A DNA stretch of 64,000 nt from Zoogloea sp041908905. Its GTDB lineage: Bacteria > Pseudomonadota > Gammaproteobacteria > Burkholderiales > Rhodocyclaceae. The translations under genes and the position numbers were made by a program. The stretch's first letter is position 1; each line of letters begins with the position of its first letter. The DNA is taken from contig NZ_JAYREK010000010.1 in the NCBI RefSeq assembly GCF_041908905.1, positions 44,189-108,188 of the forward strand. Direction: 5' to 3'. This document shows, piece by piece, positions 1-10,212 of this stretch. The notes beneath the pieces were generated by a model, which ran no database searches, was not told the origin of the DNA, and saw only the letters and a list, made by a program, of their open reading frames with translations.

Positions 1-284
1 CCCGAATAGTTGCCGTCGGCGCCAAAGCCATTGCCCCGGATCGTCGCCCCGCGGTCGGGCCGGAACAGGCTGACGCCCAGATCGAGGCGGTTGCCGACGA
101 ACAGGTAGCCGGCCGGGTTGCTCGCCGCCGTCAGACCGTCCTGGGGCAAGGCGATCGAGACGCCCGCCACGCCGATGCTGCGGACGCCGTAGCCGTGGGA
201 AAAATAGCCGTTGGTGGCGAAGCTGGAGAGCGGCCAGCCGAGGGCCGCGAGGCCGGTGGCCACGAGGGCCGTGCGAAGACTCAT
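1..284 (-). CDS. FadL/OMPP1/TodX-type outer-membrane transport protein, N-terminal part (cut by window edge)
   Basis: The reading frame starts at the ATG at 284 and runs off the left edge, so only about 94 residues are visible. A short signal peptide (MSLRTALVATGLAALGWPL, then SSFA) is followed by a mature start with NGYFSHGYG and a GVAGVSIALPQD stretch, then AASNPAG. An aromatic/Gly-rich N-terminal plug followed by a D..AA..NPAG motif is characteristic of the FadL-like beta-barrel family, which moves hydrophobic compounds across the outer membrane. The substrate cannot be told from this fragment. It lies downstream of tRNA-Pro and its terminator on the same strand, so it needs its own promoter between 285 and 333. 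Confidence 0.75.
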   Translation of the reverse strand, partial: MSLRTALVATGLAALGWPLSSFATNGYFSHGYGVRSIGVAGVSIALPQDGLTAASNPAGYLFVGNRLDLGVSLFRPDRGATIRGNGFGADGNYS

Positions 285-333
285 CTGATGATTCCCTGGG
301 GGTGGATTTTTTGTATTGGTCGCGAAGCGCGAA

Positions 334-362
334 AAAAAAGCCACTCGACGAGTGGCTTTTTT
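334..362 (-). terminator. Rho-independent terminator of tRNA-Pro (copy 1)
   Basis: Near-perfect hairpin AAGCCACTCG/CGAGTGGCTT flanked by A- and T-runs on both sides. Read on the minus strand it lies just 3' of tRNA-Pro and ends in a long U tract. The symmetry would also let it work on the plus strand. Confidence 0.85.
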
Positions 363-371
363 GAAAATCTG

Positions 372-448
372 TGGTCGGGGAAAGAGGATTCGAACCTCCG
401 GCCCCTGCGTCCCGAACGCAGTGCTCTACCAGGCTGAGCTATTCCCCG
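372..448 (-). tRNA. tRNA-Pro(CGG), copy 1
   Basis: The minus-strand sequence folds as a 77-nt tRNA with encoded CCA: acceptor CGGGGAA/TTCCCCG, discriminator A, GCTC D-stem and TTCGAAT T-loop. The anticodon stem-loop CTGCG-TTCGGGA-CGCAG gives anticodon CGG (proline). The whole gene is identical to the copy at 39088-39164; identity starts exactly at the CCA and ends about two bases past the 5' end, and the flanks are unrelated. Confidence 0.97.
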
Positions 449-466
449 ACTCGGGCCTGAAGGTCT

Positions 467-495
467 TTAAAACCCTTCAAGCCATTTTCCGACAA
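467..495 (-). promoter_or_regulatory. Probable sigma-70 promoter of tRNA-Pro copy 1
   Basis: On the minus strand TTGTCG (490-495) and TTTTAA (467-472) are separated by 17 bp. They are followed by a GC-rich discriminator just upstream of the tRNA 5' end at 448, as is usual for stringently controlled tRNA promoters. Assigned by eye. Confidence 0.5.
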
Positions 496-614
496 CCTCT
501 TGTTTTCTTGGCTGCCGTGGAAAGACCGCTATTATTCACGAACTCAGCGGAAAGTGCAAGATCTTCGGCGCACTTCTTTGCGCGGGCTCCCGCAGGAGCC
601 GGCGACGGGGTCGA

Positions 615-794
615 TCAGGCCCGCTTGAGGTTCGGATGGGTCGCGGCGACTTCGTCGTGCTCCCACTCCTTGACGGTTTCCGACAGCAGGCGCGCCTTCT
701 CGTGGGCGTCCGGCGCGTGGTGATGCTCGCGCTCGAAAGCCTCCAACGCGTCGTGACAAGCCTCGGCCTTCGAGTGTGCATGGGTATGGGGCAT
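615..794 (-). CDS. Small His-rich protein of unknown function (59 aa)
   Basis: The ATG at 794 is preceded by an excellent ribosome-binding site (AAGGAAGG), which decides this start over a longer in-frame extension. The protein is acidic and His-rich, with MPHTHAHS at the N-terminus and a REHHHAP cluster in the middle, and is predicted to be largely helical (AFEREHH, KARLLSETVKEWEHDE). It has no signal peptide or membrane segment. The His clusters could bind metal, but I do not recognise a family. It stands alone between tRNA-Pro and the divergent histidine kinase. Confidence 0.65.
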   Translation of the reverse strand: MPHTHAHSKAEACHDALEAFEREHHHAPDAHEKARLLSETVKEWEHDEVAATHPNLKRA

Positions 795-1048
795 GATGAA
801 CCTTCCTTTTGAACAACACAGAGATCGGTACTCGGCGCATAGAAATGCTGCACCGCACAAACCATTCTACTGATCATCCGGAACCGCCCGCAAGCCTCTT
901 CCGCACCGCAACAAAACTGATGTTTATTTTTTCTCGGCAAGGCCGCCCCAAAACGGACCCGCTGCAATACCATCAAGCGTATTTCACACACGGCACGAAA
1001 CCGGTCGCCTGATGCCACCAGGCATGCGGCCGGCAGACTGGTGAAAAA
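795..1048. other. Divergent intergenic region between the small His-rich gene and the hybrid kinase
   Basis: About 250 bp that is noticeably more AT-rich than its surroundings, with a T-rich stretch near 919-931. It must carry the outward promoters for both neighbours. I see no convincing -35/-10 pair or operator. Confidence 0.4.
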
Positions 1049-3946
<2,898 letters not shown>

Positions 3947-4068
3947 CAGCCCGTCGGGGCCGGGCCGACTCCGCCGGACCTGCCGGGCCGCTGTCCGGCC
4001 CGCCCCGGGCTGTCCGGCGGGCGGGCAATAGAACTTCCCGTCACCCCCGAGCGAGTGGCGAGGCCGCC

Positions 4069-4650
4069 TCAACCCGGCCCGAGGGCGGCGAGATCCGCAG
4101 GGGTGTCCACGTCCTGCAGCACACCGGGGTCATCGCTTGCAAGGGTGTGCAGCAGGGCCGCGTGCTGCCGGAGGATGGCGCGGGCCCCTTCATCCCCCTC
4201 GAGGGCCAGCAGGGCGCTCTGCCAGCGGGCCGCGAAGCCCACCGGATGCCCGCGCCGGCCGGCAAACACCGGCGCCGCCAGGGCTGCGCCGCCGGCGATG
4301 GCGGCCGCCACCTGCCCCAGCGTGGCCACCTGGATGCGGGGCATGTCGGCCAGCGCCACCAGCCAGCCGTCGGCCCCGGCGCTGGCCGCCACCCCGGCGG
4401 CGAGGCTGTGGCCCATGCCGCCGTGGGCCGCGGTGCAGCGCACCACCGCGAGCCCTTCGGCTTCGAGCAGCACGGCGAGGGCGTCCTGCTCGGGGCGCAG
4501 CACGGCAAGGCTGTCCGGGCAGGCGGCCCTCAGCGCCCTGGCCGCCGCGACGGCGACCGGCGTGCCGTCGGCAAGCGGCTGGAGCAGCTTGTCGGCGCCG
4601 AAGCGCCGCCCCTGCCCCGCCGCCAGCAGCACACCGCTGATGGATGCCAC
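4069..4650 (-). CDS. mocA: MocA-family molybdenum cofactor nucleotidyltransferase
   Basis: The protein (193 aa) begins with the nucleotidyltransferase signature GVLLAAGQGRRFGADKLL (NTP-binding G-x-G-x-R-x-G-x-x-K) and contains LADMPR, the usual metal-binding LxDxP motif. This is the MobA/MocA-like NTP_transf_3 family. MocA transfers CMP (or GMP) to Mo-molybdopterin to make the dinucleotide form used by xanthine-dehydrogenase-type enzymes. The start is a GTG three bases after the xdhC stop; no ATG lies nearby. It is the last gene of the ior-xdhC-mocA operon, which supports the cofactor role. Confidence 0.85.
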   Translation of the reverse strand: MASISGVLLAAGQGRRFGADKLLQPLADGTPVAVAAARALRAACPDSLAVLRPEQDALAVLLEAEGLAVVRCTAAHGGMGHSLAAGVAASAGADGWLVALADMPRIQVATLGQVAAAIAGGAALAAPVFAGRRGHPVGFAARWQSALLALEGDEGARAILRQHAALLHTLASDDPGVLQDVDTPADLAALGPG

Positions 4651-4653
4651 CGT

Positions 4654-5652
4654 TCAGCCCAGGCCGCAGCCGGCGCGGGCCGGCTCGGTTGCGGCAGGCC
4701 GGACGGACGGCACGCCGTTCTTCACCGCGGTCATCTCGGCGAGGATCGACACCGCGATCTCGGGCGGCGTGCGGCTGCCGATGGGCAGCCCGACTGGCCC
4801 GTGGAGGCGGGCGACCTCGGCCTCGGAGAGATCAAAGTACTCCAGCAGGCGCGCCCGCCGGGCCGCATCGTTGCGCCGCGAGCCCAGCGCCCCCACGTAG
4901 AACGCCGGCGACTTGAGGGCTTCGAGCAGCGCCATGTCGTCGAGCTTGGGGTCGTGGGTCAGGGCGACGATGGCGCTGTGGGGGTCGGGCTGCATCGCCG
5001 TCACCACGTCGTCGGGCATGCCCGCCAGCAACGGCGCGCCGGCCACGTCCCACTCGGTGGCGTATTCCTCCCGCGGGTCGCAGACGCTCACCGCGTAGTC
5101 GAGCGCCTGGGCCATGGTGGCCAGGTAGCGGCCGATCTGCCCGGCGCCGATGATCAGCAGCCGCCAGCGCGGGCCGTGGAGGGTGGCGAGGCGCTGCCCG
5201 TCCCAGCCCATGGCCTCGCCCCGGCAGGCGTCGGTCAGCGCCACGGCGCCGCTGGCGAGGTCCACCTCGCGCCGCACCAGTTGCCCGGCGGCGATGCGGG
5301 CGGCCAGCCCGGCGAGGGCGGCCATGTCGGGCGCCGGCTCGACGACCAGCTCCAGCGTGCCGCCACAGGGCAGCCCGAAGCGGGCCGCCTCATCCCGGGT
5401 CACGCCGTAGCTGAGCACGAAAGGCCGGCTGCCGCCGATGCGGCCACCCTGCATGCGCGCGACGAGGTCGTCCTCGACGCAGCCGCCCGACACCGACCCC
5501 TGCACCCGGCCGTCGTCCCGCAGGGCCATCCAGGCCCCCGCCGGCCGCGGCGCCGAGCCCCAGGTGCGGGCCACGGTGACCAGCGCCGCCCGATGCCCCG
5601 CGGCCTGCCAGCGGCCGAGGGCGGCGAGCACCTGCATGTCCTGGCTATCCAT
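4654..5652 (-). CDS. xdhC: XdhC/CoxI-family molybdenum hydroxylase maturation factor
   Basis: About 332 residues. The N-terminal XdhC_CoxI domain carries VTVARTWGSAPRPAGAWM and SGGCVEDDLV; its conserved Cys is thought to take part in sulfurated Mo-cofactor handling. The C-terminal Rossmann domain has LLIIGAGQIGRYL and later VGALGSRRN. XdhC-type proteins bind sulfurated Mo cofactor and insert it into the partner hydroxylase. I start at the ATG at 5652 (MDSQDMQ) because the longer frame adds only low-complexity residues. Its position between iorB and mocA fits maturation of the adjacent enzyme. Confidence 0.85.
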   Translation of the reverse strand: MDSQDMQVLAALGRWQAAGHRAALVTVARTWGSAPRPAGAWMALRDDGRVQGSVSGGCVEDDLVARMQGGRIGGSRPFVLSYGVTRDEAARFGLPCGGTLELVVEPAPDMAALAGLAARIAAGQLVRREVDLASGAVALTDACRGEAMGWDGQRLATLHGPRWRLLIIGAGQIGRYLATMAQALDYAVSVCDPREEYATEWDVAGAPLLAGMPDDVVTAMQPDPHSAIVALTHDPKLDDMALLEALKSPAFYVGALGSRRNDAARRARLLEYFDLSEAEVARLHGPVGLPIGSRTPPEIAVSILAEMTAVKNGVPSVRPAATEPARAGCGLG

Positions 5653-5715
5653 CGTGCGCCTCCCGCCCGGCGGCGCGGCTGAGGCGGGCAGACCCGCCAT
5701 TCAGGGCCGCCATGC

Positions 5716-7893
5716 TCAGGCCTTCAGTGCGTCGGCCTGGAAGGGCAGACGGGTTAGCCACTTGCCGGTGGCCGCGGCGATCGCATTGGCCACCGCCGGC
5801 GCCACCGGCGGCACGCCGGGCTCGCCGATGCCGGTGGGGTTCTCGGCGGACTGCACGATGTGCACCTCGACCTTCGGCATCTCGTCGATGCGGATCGGCG
5901 CGTAGTCGCCAAAGTTGCCCTGCTCCACCACGCCGTCCTTGAGGGTGATCTCGCCGTGCAGCGCCGCCGACAGCGCAAAGCCCACCGACCCCTCCACCTG
6001 GGCGCGGACGTTGTCCGGGTTGATCGCCAGTCCGCAATCCACCGCCGACACGATGCGGTCCACCTTCACGCTGCCGTCGGCCTTCACCGTCACCTCGGCC
6101 ACCTGGGCGACGAAGGAGTGGAAGGACTCATGCACCGCCACGCCGCGGCCACGCCGCTCGCCGGGCTTGCCCGCCGCCAGCGGCTGGCCCCAGCCGGCCT
6201 TCTCGGCGGCCAGCCGGAGCACCGCCGTGTGGCGCGGGTGCTTGCCGAGCAGCTTGAGGCGCAGCGCCACCGGGTCCTGCTTCGACTCGGCGGCCAGCCG
6301 GTCGAGGAAGGTCTCGGTGGAATAGGCGGTGTGGGTCGAGCCCACCGAGCGCCACCACAGCACCGGCACCTTGATGTCGGTGGGGGTGTGCAGCTCGACC
6401 TGCAAGTTGGGGATGGCGTAGGGCAGGTTGGCCGCGCCCTCCACCGACACCGCGTCGATGCCGTTCTTCACCATCGCCGGCTCAAAGGCCGAGCCGGCGA
6501 TGATCGACTGCCCCACCAGCCGGTGGCGCCAGCCGCGGATGCTGCCATCGGCGTCGAGGGCCGCCTCGATGCGGTGGTGGAACAGCGGCCGGTAGTAGCC
6601 GGCCTTCATGTCGTCCTCGCGCATCCACACCAGCTTGACCGGCGCGCGGGTGCCGCTGGCCTTGACGATGGCCGCCGCCTCGCGCAGGTAGTCGGACTGG
6701 GTGCACGCCCGCCGGCCGAAGCTGCCGCCGGCGTAGAGCATGTTGATCTTCACCTTCTCGGGCGGCAGGCCGAACATCGCCGCCAGGGTGGCCTGGTCGA
6801 CGGTCTGGAACTGCTCGCCGTTCCACACCTCGAGGCCGTCGTCGGTGCGCTGCACGACGCAGTTCATCGGCTCCATCGCCGCGTGGGCGAGGTAGGGGAA
6901 GTCGTAGCTGGCCGACACCACCCTGGCCGCGCCGGCAAAGGCGCCGGCCGTATCGCCGTCGCTGCGGGCCACCAGGCCGGGCCGGGCGGCGAGCTCGCGG
7001 TAACGGGCGAGGATCTCGTCGGAGCCCAGCTTGAAGGCCGCGCTGTCATCCCACTCGACGCCGAGCGCGTCGCGGCCCTTCCTGGCGCTCCAGGTGTCGC
7101 GGGCCAGCACGGCCACGCCGCCGGGGATCGCCACCACGTCCACCACGCCCTTGACCGCCTTCGCCCGGCTGGCGTCGAAGGCCTTGACCTGGCCGCCGAA
7201 GCGCGGCGCATGGGCCACCACCGCCACCAGCATGCCGGGGAGGTGCACGTCCTGGGTGAACTGCGCCGAGCCGTCGGTCTTGGCGGCGCTGTCCTTGCGC
7301 GGCGCGCGCCTGCCGATCAGGCGGAAATCCTTCGGGTCCTTGAGGGTGATGGTAGTGGGCACCGCTTCGCGGGAGGCCGCCTCGGCCAGCTCGCCAAACG
7401 TCGCCTGGCGGCCGCTGGCGGCGTGGCGCAGCACGCCCTCGGCCACCGTGATCTCGGCCGCCGGCACCTGCCAGCGCTTGGCTGCGGCGGACACCAGCAT
7501 GGCCCGGGCAGTGGCGCCGGTCTCTCGCATCTGGCCCCAGGAGTTGGCCATCGCGGTGCTGCCGCCAGTGCCCTGGGCACCGAAGGCGAGGTTCTTGTAG
7601 CGCCTGGCGTCGGCCGGCGCGCCCTCCACCTTCACCTGGGCCCAGGCCGCGTCGAGCTCCTCGGCGACGATGGTGGCGAGGCCCGTGTAGGTGCCCTGCC
7701 CCATCTCCAGGTGCTTGGAGATCACGGTGACGGTGTTGTCGGCGCCGATGCGCAAAAAGGGCGTCGGCTCGAAGCTCGCGGCGGCGGCGCCGGGCCTGGC
7801 GGCGAGGCCGACGCCCGGCAGCGCCAGGCCGAGGGTGAGGCCCGCGGCCCCCTGCAGGAAGCCGCGGCGGGAGAGGTTCTGGATGGTCGTCAT
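5716..7893 (-). CDS. iorB: Molybdopterin-binding subunit of an aldehyde oxidase/isoquinoline oxidoreductase-type hydroxylase (IorB-like)
   Basis: The 725-residue large subunit begins with a Tat signal (SRRGFLQGAAGLTLGLALPG), so it is folded with cofactor and then exported or membrane-bound. Typical xanthine-dehydrogenase-family segments follow: GQGTYTGLATIVAEELDA, GAQGTGGSTA, GGSFGRR (Mo-pterin binding) and, near the C-terminus, GIGEPGVPP, whose Glu is the expected active-site base. Length and signal match the two-subunit IorAB type. The ATG has a GGAGAT ribosome site, and the gene starts 10 bp after iorA. The substrate could be an aldehyde or N-heterocycle and cannot be chosen from sequence. 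No cytochrome c partner gene is present next to it. Confidence 0.88.
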   Translation of the reverse strand: MTTIQNLSRRGFLQGAAGLTLGLALPGVGLAARPGAAAASFEPTPFLRIGADNTVTVISKHLEMGQGTYTGLATIVAEELDAAWAQVKVEGAPADARRYKNLAFGAQGTGGSTAMANSWGQMRETGATARAMLVSAAAKRWQVPAAEITVAEGVLRHAASGRQATFGELAEAASREAVPTTITLKDPKDFRLIGRRAPRKDSAAKTDGSAQFTQDVHLPGMLVAVVAHAPRFGGQVKAFDASRAKAVKGVVDVVAIPGGVAVLARDTWSARKGRDALGVEWDDSAAFKLGSDEILARYRELAARPGLVARSDGDTAGAFAGAARVVSASYDFPYLAHAAMEPMNCVVQRTDDGLEVWNGEQFQTVDQATLAAMFGLPPEKVKINMLYAGGSFGRRACTQSDYLREAAAIVKASGTRAPVKLVWMREDDMKAGYYRPLFHHRIEAALDADGSIRGWRHRLVGQSIIAGSAFEPAMVKNGIDAVSVEGAANLPYAIPNLQVELHTPTDIKVPVLWWRSVGSTHTAYSTETFLDRLAAESKQDPVALRLKLLGKHPRHTAVLRLAAEKAGWGQPLAAGKPGERRGRGVAVHESFHSFVAQVAEVTVKADGSVKVDRIVSAVDCGLAINPDNVRAQVEGSVGFALSAALHGEITLKDGVVEQGNFGDYAPIRIDEMPKVEVHIVQSAENPTGIGEPGVPPVAPAVANAIAAATGKWLTRLPFQADALKA

Positions 7894-7903
7894 GCGGATC
7901 TCC

Positions 7904-8362
7904 TTACGCCAGGGCCTTGGCGGCTTCGTGGATGGCGGCGCGGATGCGCACGTAGGTGGCGCAGCGGCACAGGTTGCCGGCCATCGCGGTGTCGATGTCG
8001 GCGTCGGTGGGCTGGCGGTTCTTCGCCAGCAGGCCCACGGCGCTCATGATCTGGCCCGACTGGCAGTAGCCGCACTGCACCACGTCGAGCTTGCGCCAGG
8101 CCTCCTGCACCGCCTTGCCGACGCGGGAGGCGTCCACGGCCTCGATCGTGGTGATCTTCTTGCCGGCCACCGCCGACACCGGCGTGATGCACGAGCGCAC
8201 CGGCTGTCCATCGACGTGCACGGTGCACGCGCCGCACAGGCCGGCGCCACAGCCGTACTTGGTGCCGGTGAGCAGCAGGGAATCCCGCAGGGCCCACAGC
8301 AGCGGGGTGTCGGGGTCGACGTCGGCCTTCCTGGGCTTGCCGTTCACGGTGAGCTGGGTCAT
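7904..8362 (-). CDS. iorA: (2Fe-2S)-binding small subunit of the molybdenum hydroxylase (IorA/CoxS-like)
   Basis: 152 residues from the ATG at 8362 (MTQLTVNGK), preceded by a GGAG site; a longer in-frame extension has no family resemblance and is rejected. The N-terminal plant-ferredoxin-type cluster is GCGAGLCGACTVH plus a downstream Cys (RSCITP). The C-terminal helical cluster is QCGYCQSGQIM and NLCRCATY. Electrons pass from the Mo site of the neighbouring large subunit through these two clusters. First gene of the four-gene minus-strand operon. Confidence 0.92.
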   Translation of the reverse strand: MTQLTVNGKPRKADVDPDTPLLWALRDSLLLTGTKYGCGAGLCGACTVHVDGQPVRSCITPVSAVAGKKITTIEAVDASRVGKAVQEAWRKLDVVQCGYCQSGQIMSAVGLLAKNRQPTDADIDTAMAGNLCRCATYVRIRAAIHEAAKALA

Positions 8363-8770
8363 CTCGAATCTCCATGGGGTGAAGCGTTTTTGTCTTGTCG
8401 GCGGGCCAGGAGTTCCTGGCCGTGAAGAGGTCGAATTTACCTCAAGGCCGGCCCACGGGCTTGACTTGTCACCAGTAGCCGGGCCGCCGGTTACCCGCCT
8501 TGATTTACCCGGATGCGTGTGCTTGACTGAATCAGCTGCAATGCAGGCGGAAGTATCCCCGGCCCTGGCCATGGCTCCTTTCGCATGCATTCTTCAACGA
8601 CGGGAGGGCCGCGGGCTCTTCCACGGTGCATTGCGCCATCTGGCATCGGCACTGCCAGACCGCCTCACCCGCCACCGCAAAACAACCCTCCGGGCATGCG
8701 CCCGGCCCCTGCCGCTTCACCCTCGATGCATGGCGCGCCGCCCCCTGCGGCAGCCGGGAAGGGCAATGAA
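8363..8770. other. 408-bp divergent region between iorA and the injection-system operon
   Basis: No gene is seen. It should hold the promoters for iorA (minus) and for the whole injection-system operon (plus). A TTGACT at 8523-8528 is the best -35-like hexamer, but no -10 sits at proper spacing. No clear operator or terminator was found. This is the place to look for control of the injection system. Confidence 0.4.
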
Positions 8771-9337
8771 ATGTTCATAGCTGGCGCCAGTGCAAGCCTG
8801 CGGCGGCTGATCGAGGATCAGCTGATCGCCACGGGCGGCCTCGACGGCTACGACGTGTCCCTGTTCTCCACGCGCCACTTCACCGGCTCGATCACCAACC
8901 GCGTCGCGCTGTTCCTGTACCGCGTCGAGGTGGACGAGGCCCGCCGCAACATCGACCTGCCCCGCCTGGCTCCCACCGCGCCCCGCCGCTACGCCCTCGG
9001 GCTGGAGCTGCACTACCTGCTCACCGTGTGGGGCAAGCAGAACGCCGAGGGCGAGCAGGTCATGCTGGCGCGCTGCATGGACATCCTCGACCGCCACGCC
9101 GTCGTCTCCGGCGCGTTGCTCGACCCCGGCTACCCCTGGGAGCCCGAGGATGGCCTGCGGGTCTCCCTCGCGCACCTGTCCACCGAAGACATGCTGCGCC
9201 TGTGGGACAGCCTGGAGCCGCCCTACCAGCTGTCGGTGCCCTACGTGGTGCGCACCGCCCGGCTGGCCGCCCGCGAGCGCCCCGAGCCGTCGATCACCGA
9301 CAGCCGCAGCCTGGCCTTCGTCCCCGGAGTGCCGTGA
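8771..9337 (+). CDS. eCIS cap protein, DUF4255/Pvc16-like
   Basis: 188 residues starting with MFIAGASASLRRLIEDQL, then HFTGSITNRVALFLYRVE and LGLELHYLLTVWG. This pattern is the DUF4255 (Pvc16_N) family, which caps the distal end of contractile injection particles in the PVC/Afp group. The ATG at 8771 is chosen because the preceding in-frame codons are Pro-rich nonsense; a GGGAAGGG sequence upstream may serve as ribosome site. It is the first gene of the operon and its TGA overlaps the next ATG (TGATG). Confidence 0.85.
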   Translation: MFIAGASASLRRLIEDQLIATGGLDGYDVSLFSTRHFTGSITNRVALFLYRVEVDEARRNIDLPRLAPTAPRRYALGLELHYLLTVWGKQNAEGEQVMLARCMDILDRHAVVSGALLDPGYPWEPEDGLRVSLAHLSTEDMLRLWDSLEPPYQLSVPYVVRTARLAARERPEPSITDSRSLAFVPGVP

Positions 9338-10194
9338 TGCTCGCTCCCGCCGACACGCCCCTCGGCTGGGCGGCCCGCCACGCCACAGAGAGGATCGCCG
9401 CGGTCGGCGTGCTGGCCCTGCGCATCCGGCGCCACCTCAGCGACGCCGCGCCGCCGGGGCTGGCGGCGATTCCGGGCCTGCGCATCACCGTGCCCGGCCA
9501 CCCCGAGCGCCCCCTGTGGCATGAATCCACCGGCCTCTACGGCTTCCTGCGGCTGCCGCCGGGCGAGCAGCGGGTCGAGATCGTCGACCCCGCCGGCCGC
9601 TTCCAGGCCCAGGCCGTCACGGCCCAGGTGCCCGACCGCGGCAGCGTGAAGCAGGCCCTCGAAGCCGGCACGACCCCGGCGCCGGGCAGCCCGAAGCCGC
9701 AGATCCTCGAAGTCGCCCTGCGGCCCGCCCTCGGCCTGGCCCTGCCCCCGGGCAGCAGCGCCGTGTGGGGCGTGGTCAGCGACGGCGGACGCCCGGTGGC
9801 CGGCGCGCTGCTGGGCATCGCCAGCGTCTTCCGGGGGGCAGCAGACCACGTGCGCGCCATGAGCGGCCCCGACGGCAGCTACCTGCTGGTGCTGCCCTTC
9901 GAGACCATCGACCGCGGCGTGAGCCCGCCCCTGCGCCACTTCGAGCGGGCCGTCACGGTGCATTCACCGCGCCCGCCCCTGGCCGACGCCCTGGCCCGCC
10001 TGGGCTTCGCGGGCGGCCAGCCGGCCGATCCCTTCTCCCTCACGCCGGCCGCGCGCGACGCGCTCTACCGGCCCCGTGACTTTCAACTGCGCGACTCCGG
10101 CGGCGCCCTGCACCCGCAGGCGGGCGGCCAGAATCCGCCGGCTACGGTCTCCGTCGGCGAGCAAGTCCGGCTGGATATCGAGTTGTTACCCTGA
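9337..10194 (+). CDS. eCIS-associated carboxypeptidase-regulatory-like protein
   Basis: 285 residues, translationally coupled to the cap gene. The N-terminal part contains ESTGLYGFLRLPPGEQRVEI and the middle has WGVVSDGGRPVAGALLGI followed by GPDGSYLLVLPF, the beta-sandwich pattern of carboxypeptidase-regulatory-like domains. Such proteins recur next to DUF4255 genes in contractile systems. They lack catalytic residues and are probably structural or surface proteins, but the role here is unknown. No signal peptide is seen. Confidence 0.6.
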   Translation: MLAPADTPLGWAARHATERIAAVGVLALRIRRHLSDAAPPGLAAIPGLRITVPGHPERPLWHESTGLYGFLRLPPGEQRVEIVDPAGRFQAQAVTAQVPDRGSVKQALEAGTTPAPGSPKPQILEVALRPALGLALPPGSSAVWGVVSDGGRPVAGALLGIASVFRGAADHVRAMSGPDGSYLLVLPFETIDRGVSPPLRHFERAVTVHSPRPPLADALARLGFAGGQPADPFSLTPAARDALYRPRDFQLRDSGGALHPQAGGQNPPATVSVGEQVRLDIELLP

Positions 10195-10212
10195 CCAAGA
10201 TGGAGGCTCGAA

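Noticed and set aside
8523..8551. TTGACT as -35 of the eCIS promoter
   Set aside because: No acceptable -10 at 16-18 bp.
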